A stretch of 64,000 nt of DNA from positions 10,189-74,188 of the forward strand of contig NW_019775638.1 in the NCBI RefSeq assembly GCF_001039355.2, given 5' to 3'. The notes below the pieces were generated by a model. It was not told where the DNA came from. It did no database searches and saw only the letters and a list, made by a program, of their open reading frames with translations. This stretch comes from Lingula anatina (taxonomy: Eukaryota > Brachiopoda > Lingulata > Lingulida > Lingulidae). The position numbers and the translations under genes are program-made. Positions within the stretch are counted from its first letter, which is position 1, and every line of letters starts with the position of its first letter. This document shows, piece by piece, positions 52,201-64,000 of this stretch.

Positions 52201-55091
52201 AACGACGTCTACGACAACTGCTCGTCCAGTGCAATCCTGTAGGGACAAAACGGATTGTTCTAGATACGCAAATGATGTCTGCATCCAATTCCCAGAGTGG
52301 AGCGCAGATAACTGCAAATTCTTCTGTGGATTTTGCAGTAGGTTTTGAATAGTTGAAATATATTTTAATGAAATATATAATACCCAAAATGTTTCAAAGT
52401 TATATTATTAAAGGCATATCGTGCAGATAAGATCTTTAAGCAGCGAGTAACGAAAAGAACGTTAACGGCTGATCGAGTGACCTATTCAGTTTATCCCTTC
52501 GCATGTCGAATTTATTTGACTTGTATAAGAAACTAGAAGAAGTGGTTTTTATGTGTTAATGGGAACCCACACCCCACCGATGCTCGGTTCGTGTGTACCT
52601 TTAAAGGCTTAGTCCGCAAATCACCGACTGTGCCTGTATACAATTGTGAATCGGGGTTCCCCCTTCCTCCCCTTCGTTCACCTCTCAAAACGAGAGTCGA
52701 TCAAGACAAATCAAAATCAAACATTGTACCATTCCTGCTTCCTACATGTCATGGTAAACTTATCTTCTTTAATTAATGACTATAGTGATATAAATAATTT
52801 ACTTTGGAACAAAATGCAGTAATTTGTGCTCCAAAGTAAGTAATTTCTAGCACTAATTATTAGTTACTCCAGTTGCCAGAAACCATGGACAATCTTATTG
52901 ATAATCTGTCTTCTACCGGTACTGTTTTATATTTGTGGAAAGAAGGGAAGTACACTGTAGTTATTTGATCACCGTGCCCCACCCTTAGGAGAATCCTGGA
53001 TCTTTTGGCTTCATATTATAAAACACGTGCTCTCCCTTATACACCGAGGATGACAATATCTGGGCAAGAAGTAGGGGTCAATTAGTACAAATATTTATCA
53101 AGGTGGCAATGTAAGACTAGTAAAACATACAGGACACTACTGGTGTGTCCCTTGTGCAGGTAGAGCATATGGCCTAAAAGCCGATATCACCGATACACTT
53201 TGTACACTCAAGACGCACGTGTCACCTTCCCATGAGGTATTTCAGTGTTACCTGGCACAACTCAGGCATGGGAATGGGTGTCGGGTATTTAAATTGAACA
53301 AATTTTAGTCTACATGTACGTCTATTTACACATACTGCAACTGCTAATTTCACAAGTGATTCAGTGATATATTAAATGTGTCGAATTTAGTTGAAAGCAA
53401 TTGTTGTACATTCATTCTAGGATATCGTGTGGAACGTCGAAACACGTTTCTACACTGTACCTGTACACTCTTAACGGATCAGACTGGGCATTATTCCCGT
53501 TGACACACCTGTCCGTTTTCTTTAACTGAGCGGCCGAGAAGAAGCGTTAGGGAACTGCCAGGGCTAGACCGCATTGTCGAGAAAATTATTCCAATGTCAT
53601 ATTTTTATACTGAATAACTTCTTATCTTTTTCAATTTAGACCTTAAAAACGATAAAAAATTATTTAATAAAAGTAAACTTACAACGTGTCTGAAGTTAAT
53701 ATTTCTGCTTTTACCTTAAAATTCGCAAGGGACAAGACTTCACTTGGGAAATTAAAACCGGCTGCATATACCATGCCAAACCCCGATGCCGCCATTCCCG
53801 ATTAAACACAGTAAATACTTGTGAAATTTCAGGAGGAAAATTTCAGGACAAATTTTAAAATCTGTTTTCCACCAAGTTGTTCCTTCATCAGTGCCTGTTT
53901 TTATATTTGAGGATATTTCTGGGGAAACTTAAAACTAAACATTTGACATTTTAACCGGTGAAATCTAGTTAACATTGACAATGACAGTGGAGTGGAATAT
54001 TTTTTTCCTCTGTGACTCTGTCTGTAAAAACCAAGTGAAGACTCCGAGCGTTTAACCATATTCCACTTTCGTGCCGTAATTTTGGCCAAACCTGAAGTTA
54101 ACAAACTCAAATGGTCAACATTATATAAAATACCTATATGCAGTGTAATTTTTTTCTCAGCAATAAAAACATTTTAGGCATTACTTAGTATACTGGTTTC
54201 GCCTACTGCATTCTGGTTACACTTGTAATCACGGAATTTTGGAAAACGGGAGTATAACATAAGACATTCAGATATATATCTTTATACCTAATGCCATAAT
54301 CTAATATCCAAAATGAAAAATAAATCGTGCAGCAAAGCACTGTACTTGCTAGATGTACAGGTATTGTAACATATACTGGCACCTTCGTCATACAAAATGT
54401 AATTAACTGATATTGCTTACAATGTTTCAAGCACTGTATTTTAGAAATTGTTCAATACGTTTACTCTATTATTATTTTCTAAAGGGGGGTCGTCCACGTG
54501 CGCCGACAAACTCTCCAACTGCGCCGCCTATGGTGACGATGCCTGCACTGGATTTTATGAAGCCTGGGCAAAAGAAAACTGCGCCAAGACATGTAACTTC
54601 TGTGGTATGAAAACAATTAATCGTATATAGTATCGGTTTTTTATTTTTTTATTTATTTTTTTTTTGCTAGAAACCATATTGTGCTTTTTTGTTTATTCAG
54701 TGTCATGAACTTAAGATACAAAGAAAAACCTCATCTTAAATTGACAAAATAATTTCAAGCTGTTTGTATATAGTACTTCTTAATGCTTCGTAAATGATTT
54801 TCTGAGTAGCAAAAGATTCAGAATATTCAGAAGAAACTTAGTAAAATCACAATGGCATAGAATGTTTGAAATTCTGAGACAGCTAGCTAGTCTTCTAATT
54901 TCATCGTTTTGGTTTCAGGAGGTGTTCCAGTGCCTCCTATGCCGACTCCGCCTCTGCCAGGTGGTGAGTATTGTTATACCGTATGTTTATGTGAAACGTC
55001 TTTAAACATGTGTAACATTAACATGTAAATTAATGGAAATTTAACTTATGTTAGGTTAACTCTTTATACAGCATTCATGTAAAATATACAG

Positions 55092-55170
<79 letters not shown>

Positions 55171-58100
55171 ATTCTGTTATACGTTCACAGACTGGAATTC
55201 TAATTAATTATTACTGCTTTACTGCTGTTTAGTTTCTCGCATGTGCTGTGATATAACATTCATGTCTCCTCATTAACCCAAGCGAAAGTATAAGTACCGG
55301 TAAAGGACAAATATGGTGTTCGAAATTTGGCCGGTAGCGGCCGCTTTATTTGAAAGGTCCCTCTAGTAAAAGAATAGTGTTAGTTATTATATGACAATAT
55401 TGAATTTTATTAAAATTACGTAAAGTTATAGCATAAAAACAAATATCCAAACAAAAAATGCACGTATATTCATTTGTGGGGTTGCAAAGCGCGTACCTAA
55501 AAGAGAGTCCCGGATTCAGTGCTGCAAAGTTCCACGAAATTGCCTTAATGATCTCACAAGTTTACAAGGCTGACTTCCATATAAAATACTGCTAAAGGCG
55601 CATCACGTTAAAGATGCAGATAAAGAGAGTACTTATATCTAACAATTGCCACTAAACCAGCCATTACTTTAAAAGAGCACAGAATTTTGTTACGTTATTT
55701 CCCCAAAAATGATATTTGCTCAGATATTATATGTGCTTTACGGACAGGAAGGGAAATAAGTAGGCCAAATTTACGATCAGAAATTTGAAAAAGATGCAGT
55801 TTTGAAGCGTTTTTTACTGCTTCTCTAGAGGGTAATTTTGTTCGGTTGGTTTCTGGTATGTGGATAAAATTTGTGTCGTGTACGAAGCTGGTCTGATAAT
55901 TTAAAAATGCTGCAAGACATTTACTCTTACTTCCTATGTATTATCTTTGAAATAACTATTGTTGTTGTCTTATTTATTTATTTATTTATTTATTTATTTT
56001 TCAAAGAGACCATACAATTTTGGAAACGCTTAAACCATGTGCCTTTTTCAAAATTTTGGATATTACTCTTTGCATTTACTAAAAAGCGCTGGTTAAATAT
56101 TGGCCTAATTTATGCTTTCTGTCTGAAATAAAGCTTGCAAGGCACCGGTCTAAAGGAGTGGTGGCAGGAACGTATTTATGCACGCGAATGGTTGGCAAAA
56201 CCGAATTGATGTTTATCACACTCGTTCAAAACTAGACCAAAATGGTCTAGCATTTACTAAAGGATTACAAGATTTAAAAAAATAGGTCTACAAATCTATA
56301 TCAATAGGAAGGTAAGACTAGGGTACAATTCGGAATTCACTGGACAACAGTATAACCCTATGATTTTATTTAAAAGATGAAATTCTTTATTAAGTTGTGC
56401 ATTTTGTTTTAGGCCATGGTCTTTACATTAAACACTTTTAAAATCTGTTTTCCACCAAGTTGGTCCTTCTTCAGTACCTGTTTTTATATTTGAAGATATT
56501 TTTGGAGAAAATTAAAACTAAACATTTGACATTTTAACCGGTGAAATCTAGTTAACATTGACAATGACAGTGGAGTGGAATATTTTTTCCTCTGTCTGTA
56601 TAACCAAGTGAAGACTCCGAGCGTTTAACCATATTCCACTTTCGTGCCGTAATTTTGGCCAAACCTGAAGTTATCAAACTCAAATGGTCAACATGCGTTC
56701 ATTATATAAAATTACCTATTTGCAGTGTAATTTTTTCTCAGCAATAAAAACATTTTAGGCATTACTTAATATACTGGTTTCGCCTACTGCATTCTGGTTA
56801 CTCTTGCAATCATGGAATTTTGGAAAACGGGAGTATAACATCAGACATTCAGATATATTTCTTTATACAAATTGCCATATTCTATTACCTTACCAGATTC
56901 AGTCGGTTGCAAGAAATTCGACACATGACATGAGTTGCATATTTATAAAATTGTATAAAATATCATGCAATTTGATTTACATATTTTACTCCTGCTTACA
57001 GAGAATAAATGCACTTTGGTTCATATGTTATGGCATGTTTGCATCACTGATCAAACCAAAATGAAAAATCAATCGTGCAGCAAGGCACTGTACTTGCTAG
57101 ACGTATAGGTTTTTTAACATATACTGGCACCTTCGTCATACAAAATGTCGTTAACTGATATTGCTTACAATGTTTCAAGCACTGAAACTGAGAAATTGTT
57201 CAATACGTTTACTCTATTATTATCTCTTAAAGGTGGGCCGTCCACGTGCGCCGACAAACTCTCCAACTGCGCCGCCTATGGTGACGAGGCCTGCACTGGA
57301 GTTTATGAAGACTGGGCAAAAGAAAACTGCGCCAAGACATGTAACTTCTGTGGTAATGAAAACTATTAATCGTATATAGTATCGTTTTTTTTTTTTTTTT
57401 GCTAGAAACCATATTGTGCTTTTTTGTTTATTCAGTGTCATGAACTTAAGATACAAAGAACAACCTCATCTTAAACTGACAAAATAATTTCAAAGTGTTT
57501 GTATATAGTACTTCTTAATGTTTCGTAAATGATTTTCTGAGTAGCAAAAGATTCAGAATATTCAGAAGAAACTCAGTAAACATCACAGTGGTACAGAATG
57601 TTTGAAATTCTGAGACAGCTGGCTAGCCTTCTAATTTCATCATTTCGCTTTCAGGAGGTGTTCCAGTGCCTTTTAAATATGAATATTGAGTGGACAGTTA
57701 ATATATTGTTTTCATGTTTAAAAGATGCAAGCCATTATACATTAATTTCATTCCGCTCTTTTTGGTTATAATAATATTAGTTAAGCGTTTTAATCGACAC
57801 GTGTAAATTCAGAGTCTTCGTAAAGCACGTTCACAGCAACACAAGTTAAAACCGGAAATTGCCTTAATGATCTCACAAGTTTACAAGGCTGACTTCCATA
57901 TAAAATACTGCTAAAGGCGCATCACGTGTGAAGCGATATAAAAATTTCTCTTTTTAAAGATGCAAATAAAGCGAGTACTTATGTCTAACAATTGCCACTA
58001 AACCAGCCTTTACTTTAAAAAAGCACAGAATTTTGTTACGTTATTTCCCCAAAAATGATATTTGCTTAGATATTGTATGTGCTTTACGGACTGGAGGGGA

Positions 58101-59616
58101 AATAAGTAGGCCAAATTTACGATCAGAAATTTGAAAAAAGATGCAGTTTTGGAGCGTTTTTCACTGCTTCTCTAGAGGGTTATTTTGTTCGGTTGTTTTC
58201 TGGAGTATGGATTAAATTTGTGTCGTGTGCGAAGCTGGTCTGATAATTTAAAAATGCTGCAAGACACTTACTTCCTATGTACCTTTGAAATAACTATTGT
58301 TGTTGTCTTATTTATTTATTTATTTATTTTCAAAGAGACCATACAATTTTGGAAACGCTACCACCATGCGCCTTTTATTTAATTTTGGATATTACTCTTT
58401 TCATTTACTAAAAGGGCTAATTAAATTTTGGCCTAATTTATGCTTTTTGTCTGAAATAAAGCTTGTAAGGCACCGGCCTAAAGGAGTGGTGGCGGAAACG
58501 TAATTATGCACGTGAATGGTTGACAAAACCGAATTGATGTTTATCAGACTCATTCAAACCTAGACCAAAATGGTGTGGCATTTACTAAAGGATTACAGGA
58601 CTTAAAAAAATAGGTCTACAAATCTACATCAATAGGAAGGTGAGACTAGGGTACAATTAGAAATTCACTGGACAACAGTATAATTAACCTGAAATTTTTT
58701 GAACTGAAGATTTCAGTTGAAGATTTGAGATAACTTGTAGCTTAATTGTATCATGCGCGTGAACAGAATGAATCTAGCAAAATGAGGCCAGGCAGTGATG
58801 CCCCATGGTATAAGTAGCAACATGTGCCTCAATGGAGATTACCCCTCTAGGGCACAATTGAGCATGTGCAGAATGCACATGTGCGTAATTAAGCTCTGGA
58901 GATTGTTGTCGCCATAAAATGTCGTTTGACTACGCCAAACTTTCCTATATGCAATGTAATTTTTTCTCGGCAATAAAAACATTTTAGGCATTACTGAGTA
59001 TGCAGGTTTCGCCTGCTGCATTTTGGTTACTCTTGCAATCACGGAATTTTGGAAAACGGCAGTATAACATCAGACATTCAGTTATATATATATCTTTATA
59101 CATAATGCCATATTCTAATCTCTTACCAGATTCAGTCGGTTGCAAGAAATTCGACACATGACATGAGTTGCATATTTATAAAATTGTATAAAATATCATG
59201 CAATTTGATTTACATATTTTACTCCTGCTTACAGAGAATAAATGCACTTTGGTTCATATGTTATGGCATGTTTGCATCACTGATCAAACCAAAATGAAAA
59301 ATCAATCGTGCAGCAAGGCACTGTACTTGCTAGACGTATAGGTTTTTTAACATATACTGGCACCTTCGTCATACAAAATGTCGTTAACTGATATTGCTTA
59401 CAATGTTTCAAGCACTGAAATTTAGAAATTGTTCAATACGTTTACTCTATTATTATTTTCTAAAGGGGGGTCGTCCACGTGCGCCGACAAACTCTCCAAC
59501 TGCGCCGCCTATGGTGACGAGGCCTGCACTGGAGTTTATGAAGCCTGGGCAAAAGAAAACTGCGCCAAGACATGTAACTTCTGTGGTAATGAAAACTATT
59601 AATCGTATATAGTATC

Positions 59617-59648
<32 letters not shown>

Positions 59649-62600
59649 GCTAGAAACCATATTGTGCTTTTTTTGTTTATTCAACATCATGAACTTAAGA
59701 TACAAAGAACAACCTCATCTTAAATTGACAAAATAATTTCAAGCTGTTTGTATATAGTACTTCTTAATGTTTTGTAAATGATTTTCTGAGTAGCAAAAGA
59801 TTCAGAATATTCAGAAGAAACTCAGTAAAAATCACAGTGACACAGAAGTAAAATCGAGTAAAATGCTCTTCGATACACAGTTGAACCTTACAAATAACCT
59901 GCCATTGTGAATAAGTATATTGGCGAGTACAATGATATATCAGTCGATAAGTTCAGCATGTGAGTGCTATCCAGTCTAAGCGTGCTATATGGGCCATTCT
60001 ACAAAAATGTTAACATTTGAGTCACGCCTATGACGCACACACTTAGTCCGCATTCTCAACGAATGCAGCCAGGCTTTACAAATCCTGAGAACTAAAAATG
60101 GCGGACGTACATGAGAGAAAAACCGCCTTATCTTTTAATAGTCTCTCCGCCTCTCACACGCCTCCCCACACGGCGTCCCTGCGGGGTACAGTAATTAAAT
60201 CTCGGCTCCGAACATGAATATCTCCGTGAATATCTCTGGTAATATTATCTCCGTAGATAGCCGATCCATTGCTGCTCTACGGGCCAATTCATTCCTTTTT
60301 GCGTCTCTGTTTTGAAAGATAATAGAACAGAAGAGCTTCTTTCCTTCGATCGCCTTCAGCCGCCATGCTTTCTTCACCACGATTTTAACTGATGAGCATG
60401 CGCACTTAATATTTCTCAGGTAGCTTCTGCATGGCGAACGGAGCCGAGATTTAATTACTGTACCCCGCAGGGACGACGTGTGGGGAGGCGTGTGAGAGGC
60501 GGAGAGACTATTAAAAGATTACAGGCCTACCCAACTACCAGACTCAGCACCTAAGGATCCTGAATTAACCGGTATATCGGACCACGCTACCCGTTTTCAA
60601 GGTGTGTGTCAGATCGCATTTCGGAGTATCATACCCCAGAACAAATTTTGTAGCACGACTGCGGGCTCATCCACGCTCGGCTGAACAACCTTAAACTGTA
60701 CTCTTACTTTAGAGTACTCTATTTCATTGTCTCTATGGGAATATATGGGGACTTTACGACATTCGGTTTGAATGTTTTAACCACTTTTGATAGGGCTTTT
60801 TTGCACTGTATTAGATTAATGTGGCAGTCTAAGGTTAATCTAGGTGGCTTTCAAATTTATGCACCCGGTTTTAAAATCATATAGCGATTTTACGACAATC
60901 ATTTACTATCCAATCAAGGTGACAGCCGAGCATGCCAGGGCTCATCCCGTCGGTGTTCTGGCTGATACTCCGAAATGCGATCTGACACACACCTTGAAAA
61001 TGGGTAGTGTGGTCCGATATACCGGTTAATTCAGGATCCTTAGGTGCCGAGTCTGGTAGTTGGGTAGGCCTGGATTAGGCGGTTTTTCTTTCATGTACGT
61101 CCGCCATTTTTAGTTCTCAGGATTTGTAAAGCCTGGCTCAATTCGTTGAAAATGCGGTCTTAGGTTGATAATTGCACAACTGTTTTATATTACTTTTTTA
61201 TTGTTTATATATCTCTATGAAGCATGGATATTTTTTCCTATTGGAGGATATTGTTTTGTGAGGAAGAGAAAATAATGAGGAAAGTTAGAATTATGCAAAA
61301 ATTTTAGCGTCACTAACACGACTCAATTATTCACAATTTGTGGATTAACATTTAAATCTCCTGTTCGTCTGTGTTTTCTTTTACACATTGATTTTGCTTA
61401 TTCCTGTGAATATTTTTCCATGTCTGATATTTAATTGAGTTCAGGTTCACAAGCCGGTGGTTCAACCGGTGGCTCTACTGGGGTGTAGTTCAGAGCAGTA
61501 AGCTGTTTTCGTTTGTTTTCACAACTATCAATATCTTTTCTTTAAAAGAATCATCAAATGACTGCGGAATCAAATACAGCATACGTGAAATAAAGGCTGT
61601 ATTCTTAGTTATACCGTATGTCTGTTTGAACACATGTAGGTGGCTTCGTACAGAATCTGATATGGTAATTCATATTTGTACGGTTTAGGAACGTTCGTGT
61701 ACAGTCGTTTTCGTATTACGTTATGTTATGCTGTTTCTTATGGCCGGTCTCGATATAAAAATTGCTGTTTGTTAAGCGTAATCCAAATGTGATGTTTGCT
61801 TATATAGACAGTGTCGTATGCAGTGAATAACGTGATCAAAATATAGTATCTCTGCTATAGGCGGGTGCATATACCAAGGACAAACGTATAGACAAGGCTG
61901 GACGTGGAAAGACGGGTGTAATTACAACTGCGAATGTGTAGATGGGTCAACAGGCTTCTACAGATGTACAGAAAGGTAACAGGTTAAATTGAAGAAATGG
62001 AGGATGGTTGGTTAAACCGTAAGCCCTTCATAACTGTATTTTACTACGATATAAACTATGAGCTATAAGTAGGTGCAGCTGTTTGGTAATTTGCTATAAT
62101 TCGAGCTAACACGTTAATAATAGTACATGTATAACAACAGTCTTAATGGATTTCAACCAGATCTACTGCACTTGAACAGCTGTCAGTTCTTCGCTAATAT
62201 AAATAATTTTTTACATAAAAGAAACGAGGAAAAACATATTAAGGTATTTCTCCTTCTGTTCAATTTAGATGTCCCAAATACGATACTACTGGTTTCCCGC
62301 CACAGTGCTCAATGCAACCAGATCCAAACGACTCTTGCTGCAGGAAGCCAGTATGCAACTTGGGAGGAAGCACTGGAACCGGAAGTGGCACTGGGACCTA
62401 CCCAGGTATTTTCAAATGAGACGCACCTTTTTCTGGATTTCTTCATAGACTTCTATGTTCTGTGTCTAGATTGTAGTGAAAACAATACTGGGAATTTATA
62501 ATCATTATTTTTCGTTGGTATTTGCTTTATAATAAAGCATATTTTTTAAAATTCCTTATCAGCATCCGGCTGTCTCTATAATGGCAAGACATACAAACAG

Positions 62601-63407
62601 GGAGAAAAGTGGAAAGATGGATGCAAGTACAGTTGCACCTGCACGAATGGGGCTACAGGCCTATACACGTGTAGTGCCATGTAAGGCAAAGTTGTTTTCA
62701 TCAGTGTTATACAGCATTTGACAAAATCGCATTGTCGTCTCCTGTTAAAATGTATGAATGATGAAAATTCGTTCTCTACTTATTTGAAGGCAAACTTAAA
62801 CATTTCTGGTAATAACTTTTCCGAGTGCACTACCTACAACAATGTTGGACCACGTAAAAGTATAGATCTTAATTGGCGAAAAGTTAAAGTCAATAATTAT
62901 TAATAGAGAATGAAGATTGTTTTTTTGTGGGAACTGTGGGGTAATATTATATTTTGGGATTCAAGCATACTGGAAATCATAAGCCACGTATCGGTTTGCG
63001 AAAGAACCAAATGCCTTCCCTACATACACATTTGTACGATAGCGGTGATGGAATCTTTTTTTTACTTGTGGAGTACAATAGTTTGTTTCAAATGCGAAAG
63101 AGACTAAAAACAGACAAAAATTAAACCTGTGGACCGTGAACGCTTTTAGGTATGGTTTGACTCTTAAGGTAAAAATGTTGAGATTTCAAGGAAATAATTA
63201 TTTTTCTAAGTAAAGGACTTGCGCTCATTTTGTGTATCTTTCAAAGCATAATTTATATCTTTCTCTCTCTACAGGTGCCTCAACTGGCAGTTACCAGAGG
63301 TTTGTTCCCTCCAGCCACGTCCAGGGAAATGTTGTCCTAAACCTTCGTGCCCACCTAACTATAGTATTAACTACCCACCAGGGATGTCCGAGAGCACCTT
63401 GCCATAG
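49223..63407 (+). CDS. Gene F: chimeric secreted ShK(x4)-VWC(x2) protein, about 473 aa
   Basis: Ten exons: 49223-49516, 52118-52337, 54485-54604, 54919-54963, 57233-57352, 59466-59585, 61861-61975, 62269-62405, 62563-62680, 63275-63407; 1422 nt, in frame, TAG at 63405-63407. The first two are near-copies of gene E exons 1 and 3 (signal peptide MMTSYIRTFFIGTLVSVLSP, the unknown domain, Thr linker, ShK). Three almost identical ShK exons follow (CADKLSNCAAYGD.AC, WAKENCAKTCNFC) with a GVPVPPMPTPPLPG linker. Two VWC domains end the protein (CIYQGQTYRQGWTWKDGCNY; CLYNGKTYKQGEKWKDGCKY) and finish like gene B (GKCCPKPSC, ESTLP). The 54-nt exon 2 of gene E is damaged here and must be skipped; it is phase 0 on both sides, so skipping keeps frame. 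Intron 1 carries a transposon. The model rests on phase and homology, and could in reality be two transcription units. Confidence 0.7.
49809..51715. mobile_element. 1.9 kb TA-flanked DNA element with host-like exon
   Basis: Ends CACTGAGAATAAAAT and ATTTTATTCTCAGTG are perfect 15-base inverted repeats, flanked by TA on both sides (49807-49808, 51716-51717). Both subterminal regions are dense in GAGTC/GACTC words. It lies in the duplicated part of gene F intron 1. No transposase is visible, so it is non-autonomous. TA duplication fits Tc1/mariner-like elements, among others. Confidence 0.75.
50449..50854 (+). CDS. Coding exon carried inside the TA-flanked element
   Basis: Open frame of about 135 codons after a TATTTTAG acceptor-like site, ending TAA at 50852-50854. 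It includes CRLFVHQLKEHYHLLVKEES and, further on, YFVFNLVNPTNMSATLIFIQ, which reminds me of the C-terminal part of an uncharacterised animal protein family (YVFN..YP......L.F.Q) often seen in multicopy. The upstream exons are absent, so it is probably a captured terminal exon or relic rather than an expressed gene. Confidence 0.4.
53850..59840 (+). repeat. Tandem triplication of a 2.2-2.7 kb ShK-exon unit
   Basis: Three ShK exons (54485, 57233, 59466) sit in strongly similar flanks. Shared landmarks: TTTAAAATCTGTTTTCCACC at 53857 and 56439; AAACATTTTAGGCATTACT at 54167, 56747 and 58977; GATCTCACAAGTTTACAAGG at 55551 and 57869. The linker exon is intact in unit 1, truncated by a deletion with a stop in unit 2 (near 57656), and missing in unit 3. 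Confidence 0.8.
55091..55167. repeat. (AT)n microsatellite
   Basis: Long pure AT run in gene F, present in ShK unit 1 only. Confidence 0.9.
60046..61159. mobile_element. Foldback element with long inverted arms, TTA flanks
   Basis: Starts GTCCGCATTCTCAACG and ends CGTTGAAAATGCGGTC. The arms pair over about 190 bases (e.g. TACCGGTTAATTCAGGATCC near 61019 against the complement at 60557-60576). TTA at 60043-60045 and 61160-61162 is a target duplication of the PIF/Harbinger size. The left arm is split by a second element (60131-60518). Lies in the gene F intron before its VWC exons. Confidence 0.7.
60131..60518. mobile_element. Nested MITE, TTA target duplication
   Basis: 388 bp, starts TCTTTTAATAGTCTCTCCGC and ends GGAGAGACTATTAAAAGA, inverted arms of about 80 bp. 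TTA at 60128-60130 and 60519-60521. It interrupts the left arm of the 60046-61159 element, so it inserted later. Confidence 0.75.
61445..61482 (+). CDS. Possible relic Gly/Ser/Thr linker exon of gene F
   Basis: After GAGTTCAG the frame reads SQAGGSTGGSTGV then TAG. The composition matches the linkers of this family, but the exon cannot leave in phase 1, so I left it out of the gene F model. Confidence 0.25.
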
Positions 63408-63597
63408 ACACCTGTATGTCCACGTGATACCTACTTGATGCAGCTGCTTGCACTTGTAGAACAGACACAGAGAAAAGATGCTTGAAAATAGTTGAGAATA
63501 TTTCTCCATGCTCATTTACGAGACTTGTTAATCAATTGATAGTATTGCTCAAGATTGCAATAATCTCGTCGATTTGTTTGTGCTTGTGATGATTTGA

Positions 63598-63603
63598 AAT
63601 AAA
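63598..63603 (+). terminator. Poly(A) signal of gene F
   Basis: AATAAA 191 bases after the gene F stop. Confidence 0.5.
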
Positions 63604-63682
63604 CAGGTGAGAGTTTATTATGCAGTTTTACAAATCTTTCAGCAACACGCAAGAAAAAAGCCCTCCTCTATCGTGCAGACCC

Positions 63683-63913
63683 CTACATTCAAATTTGCAC
63701 GGTAGCGGTGATGGAATCTTTTTTACTTGTGGAATTCAATAGTTTGTTTCAAATGCGAAAGAGACTAAAACAGACAAAAATTAAACCTGTGGGTCTTGAA
63801 CGCCTTTATGTAAGGTTTGGCTCATAAAATAAAAATGTCGAGATTTTAAGGAAATAATTATTTTTCTAAGTAAAGGGCTTGCGCTCATTTTGTGTATCTT
63901 TCAAACCATAACT
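63683..63913. repeat. Direct duplicate of the last gene F intron
   Basis: Closely matches 63019-63249 (TAGCGGTGATGGAATCTTTT and GGAAATAATTATTTTTCTAA in both). Homology stops about 25 bases short of the gene F last-exon acceptor, where lectin-derived sequence begins. Confidence 0.8.
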
Positions 63914-64000
63914 TATTTTCGATCTATAGTAGATCCTTGTTTGAGCACTAACAAAATATCTCTCGTGAAAAAGGCAAATTCTTTCCGGCAGATGTCGTAA
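63914..64000 (-). pseudogene. Fragment of a CTLD2-like exon with damaged donor, cut by window end
   Basis: Matches 27851-27944, the end of gene B exon 4 and its intron (TCGATCTATAGTAGATCCTT shared). On the minus strand it reads T-SAGKNLPF then CACGAGAG, where gene B has CACGTGAG, so the GT donor has become GA. It shows that lectin-type exons continue beyond the window. Confidence 0.65.

Overview
The window is animal nuclear DNA: intron-rich split genes with GT-AG splice sites, AT-rich introns, microsatellites and short inverted-repeat transposons. Families and texture suggest a marine invertebrate, most likely a lophotrochozoan such as a bivalve mollusc; amphioxus-like animals are not excluded. 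No single marker proves the species. All gene models were built by hand from splice sites, reading phase and domain patterns. Labels A to F are mine.

Layout. (A) 163-891, plus: last two coding exons of a beta-1,4[25 protein letters not shown] gene. (B) 31056-1975, minus: one 51-exon gene for a secreted modular protein of about 3030 residues: signal peptide, two C-type lectin domains, two VWA, a thrombospondin type 1 repeat, four VWA, two ShK, two VWC, a third ShK, ten more VWC. Many VWC domains end in Gly-Thr-rich linkers. (C) 34309-32072, minus: 155-residue secreted single-CTLD protein, a tandem duplicate of the first three exons of B. (D) 40645 to about 36552, minus: IgGFc-binding-like secreted protein whose last exon I could not find. 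(E) 43921-46959, plus: complete gene of 569 residues (signal peptide, unknown N-terminal domain, Thr-rich linker, ShK, two VWA). (F) 49223-63407, plus: paralogue of E at its 5' end that continues into three tandem ShK exons and two VWC domains ending like B, so it is a chimera of the E and B families (about 473 residues).

How they fit. B, C, E and F share near-identical exon modules with the same exon lengths and intron phases, and all are predicted secreted. They look like a local family of extracellular matrix, adhesion or lectin-like proteins that grew by duplication and exon shuffling. D is also a secreted adhesive or mucus-type family. A role in matrix (shell, byssus, mucus) or recognition is inference only.

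Mobile DNA includes a TTAA-flanked MITE in two copies, nested elements with TTA target duplications at 60046-61159, a TA-flanked 1.9 kb element at 49809-51715 carrying a host-like coding exon, and several small MITEs. I saw no tRNA, rRNA or CRISPR.
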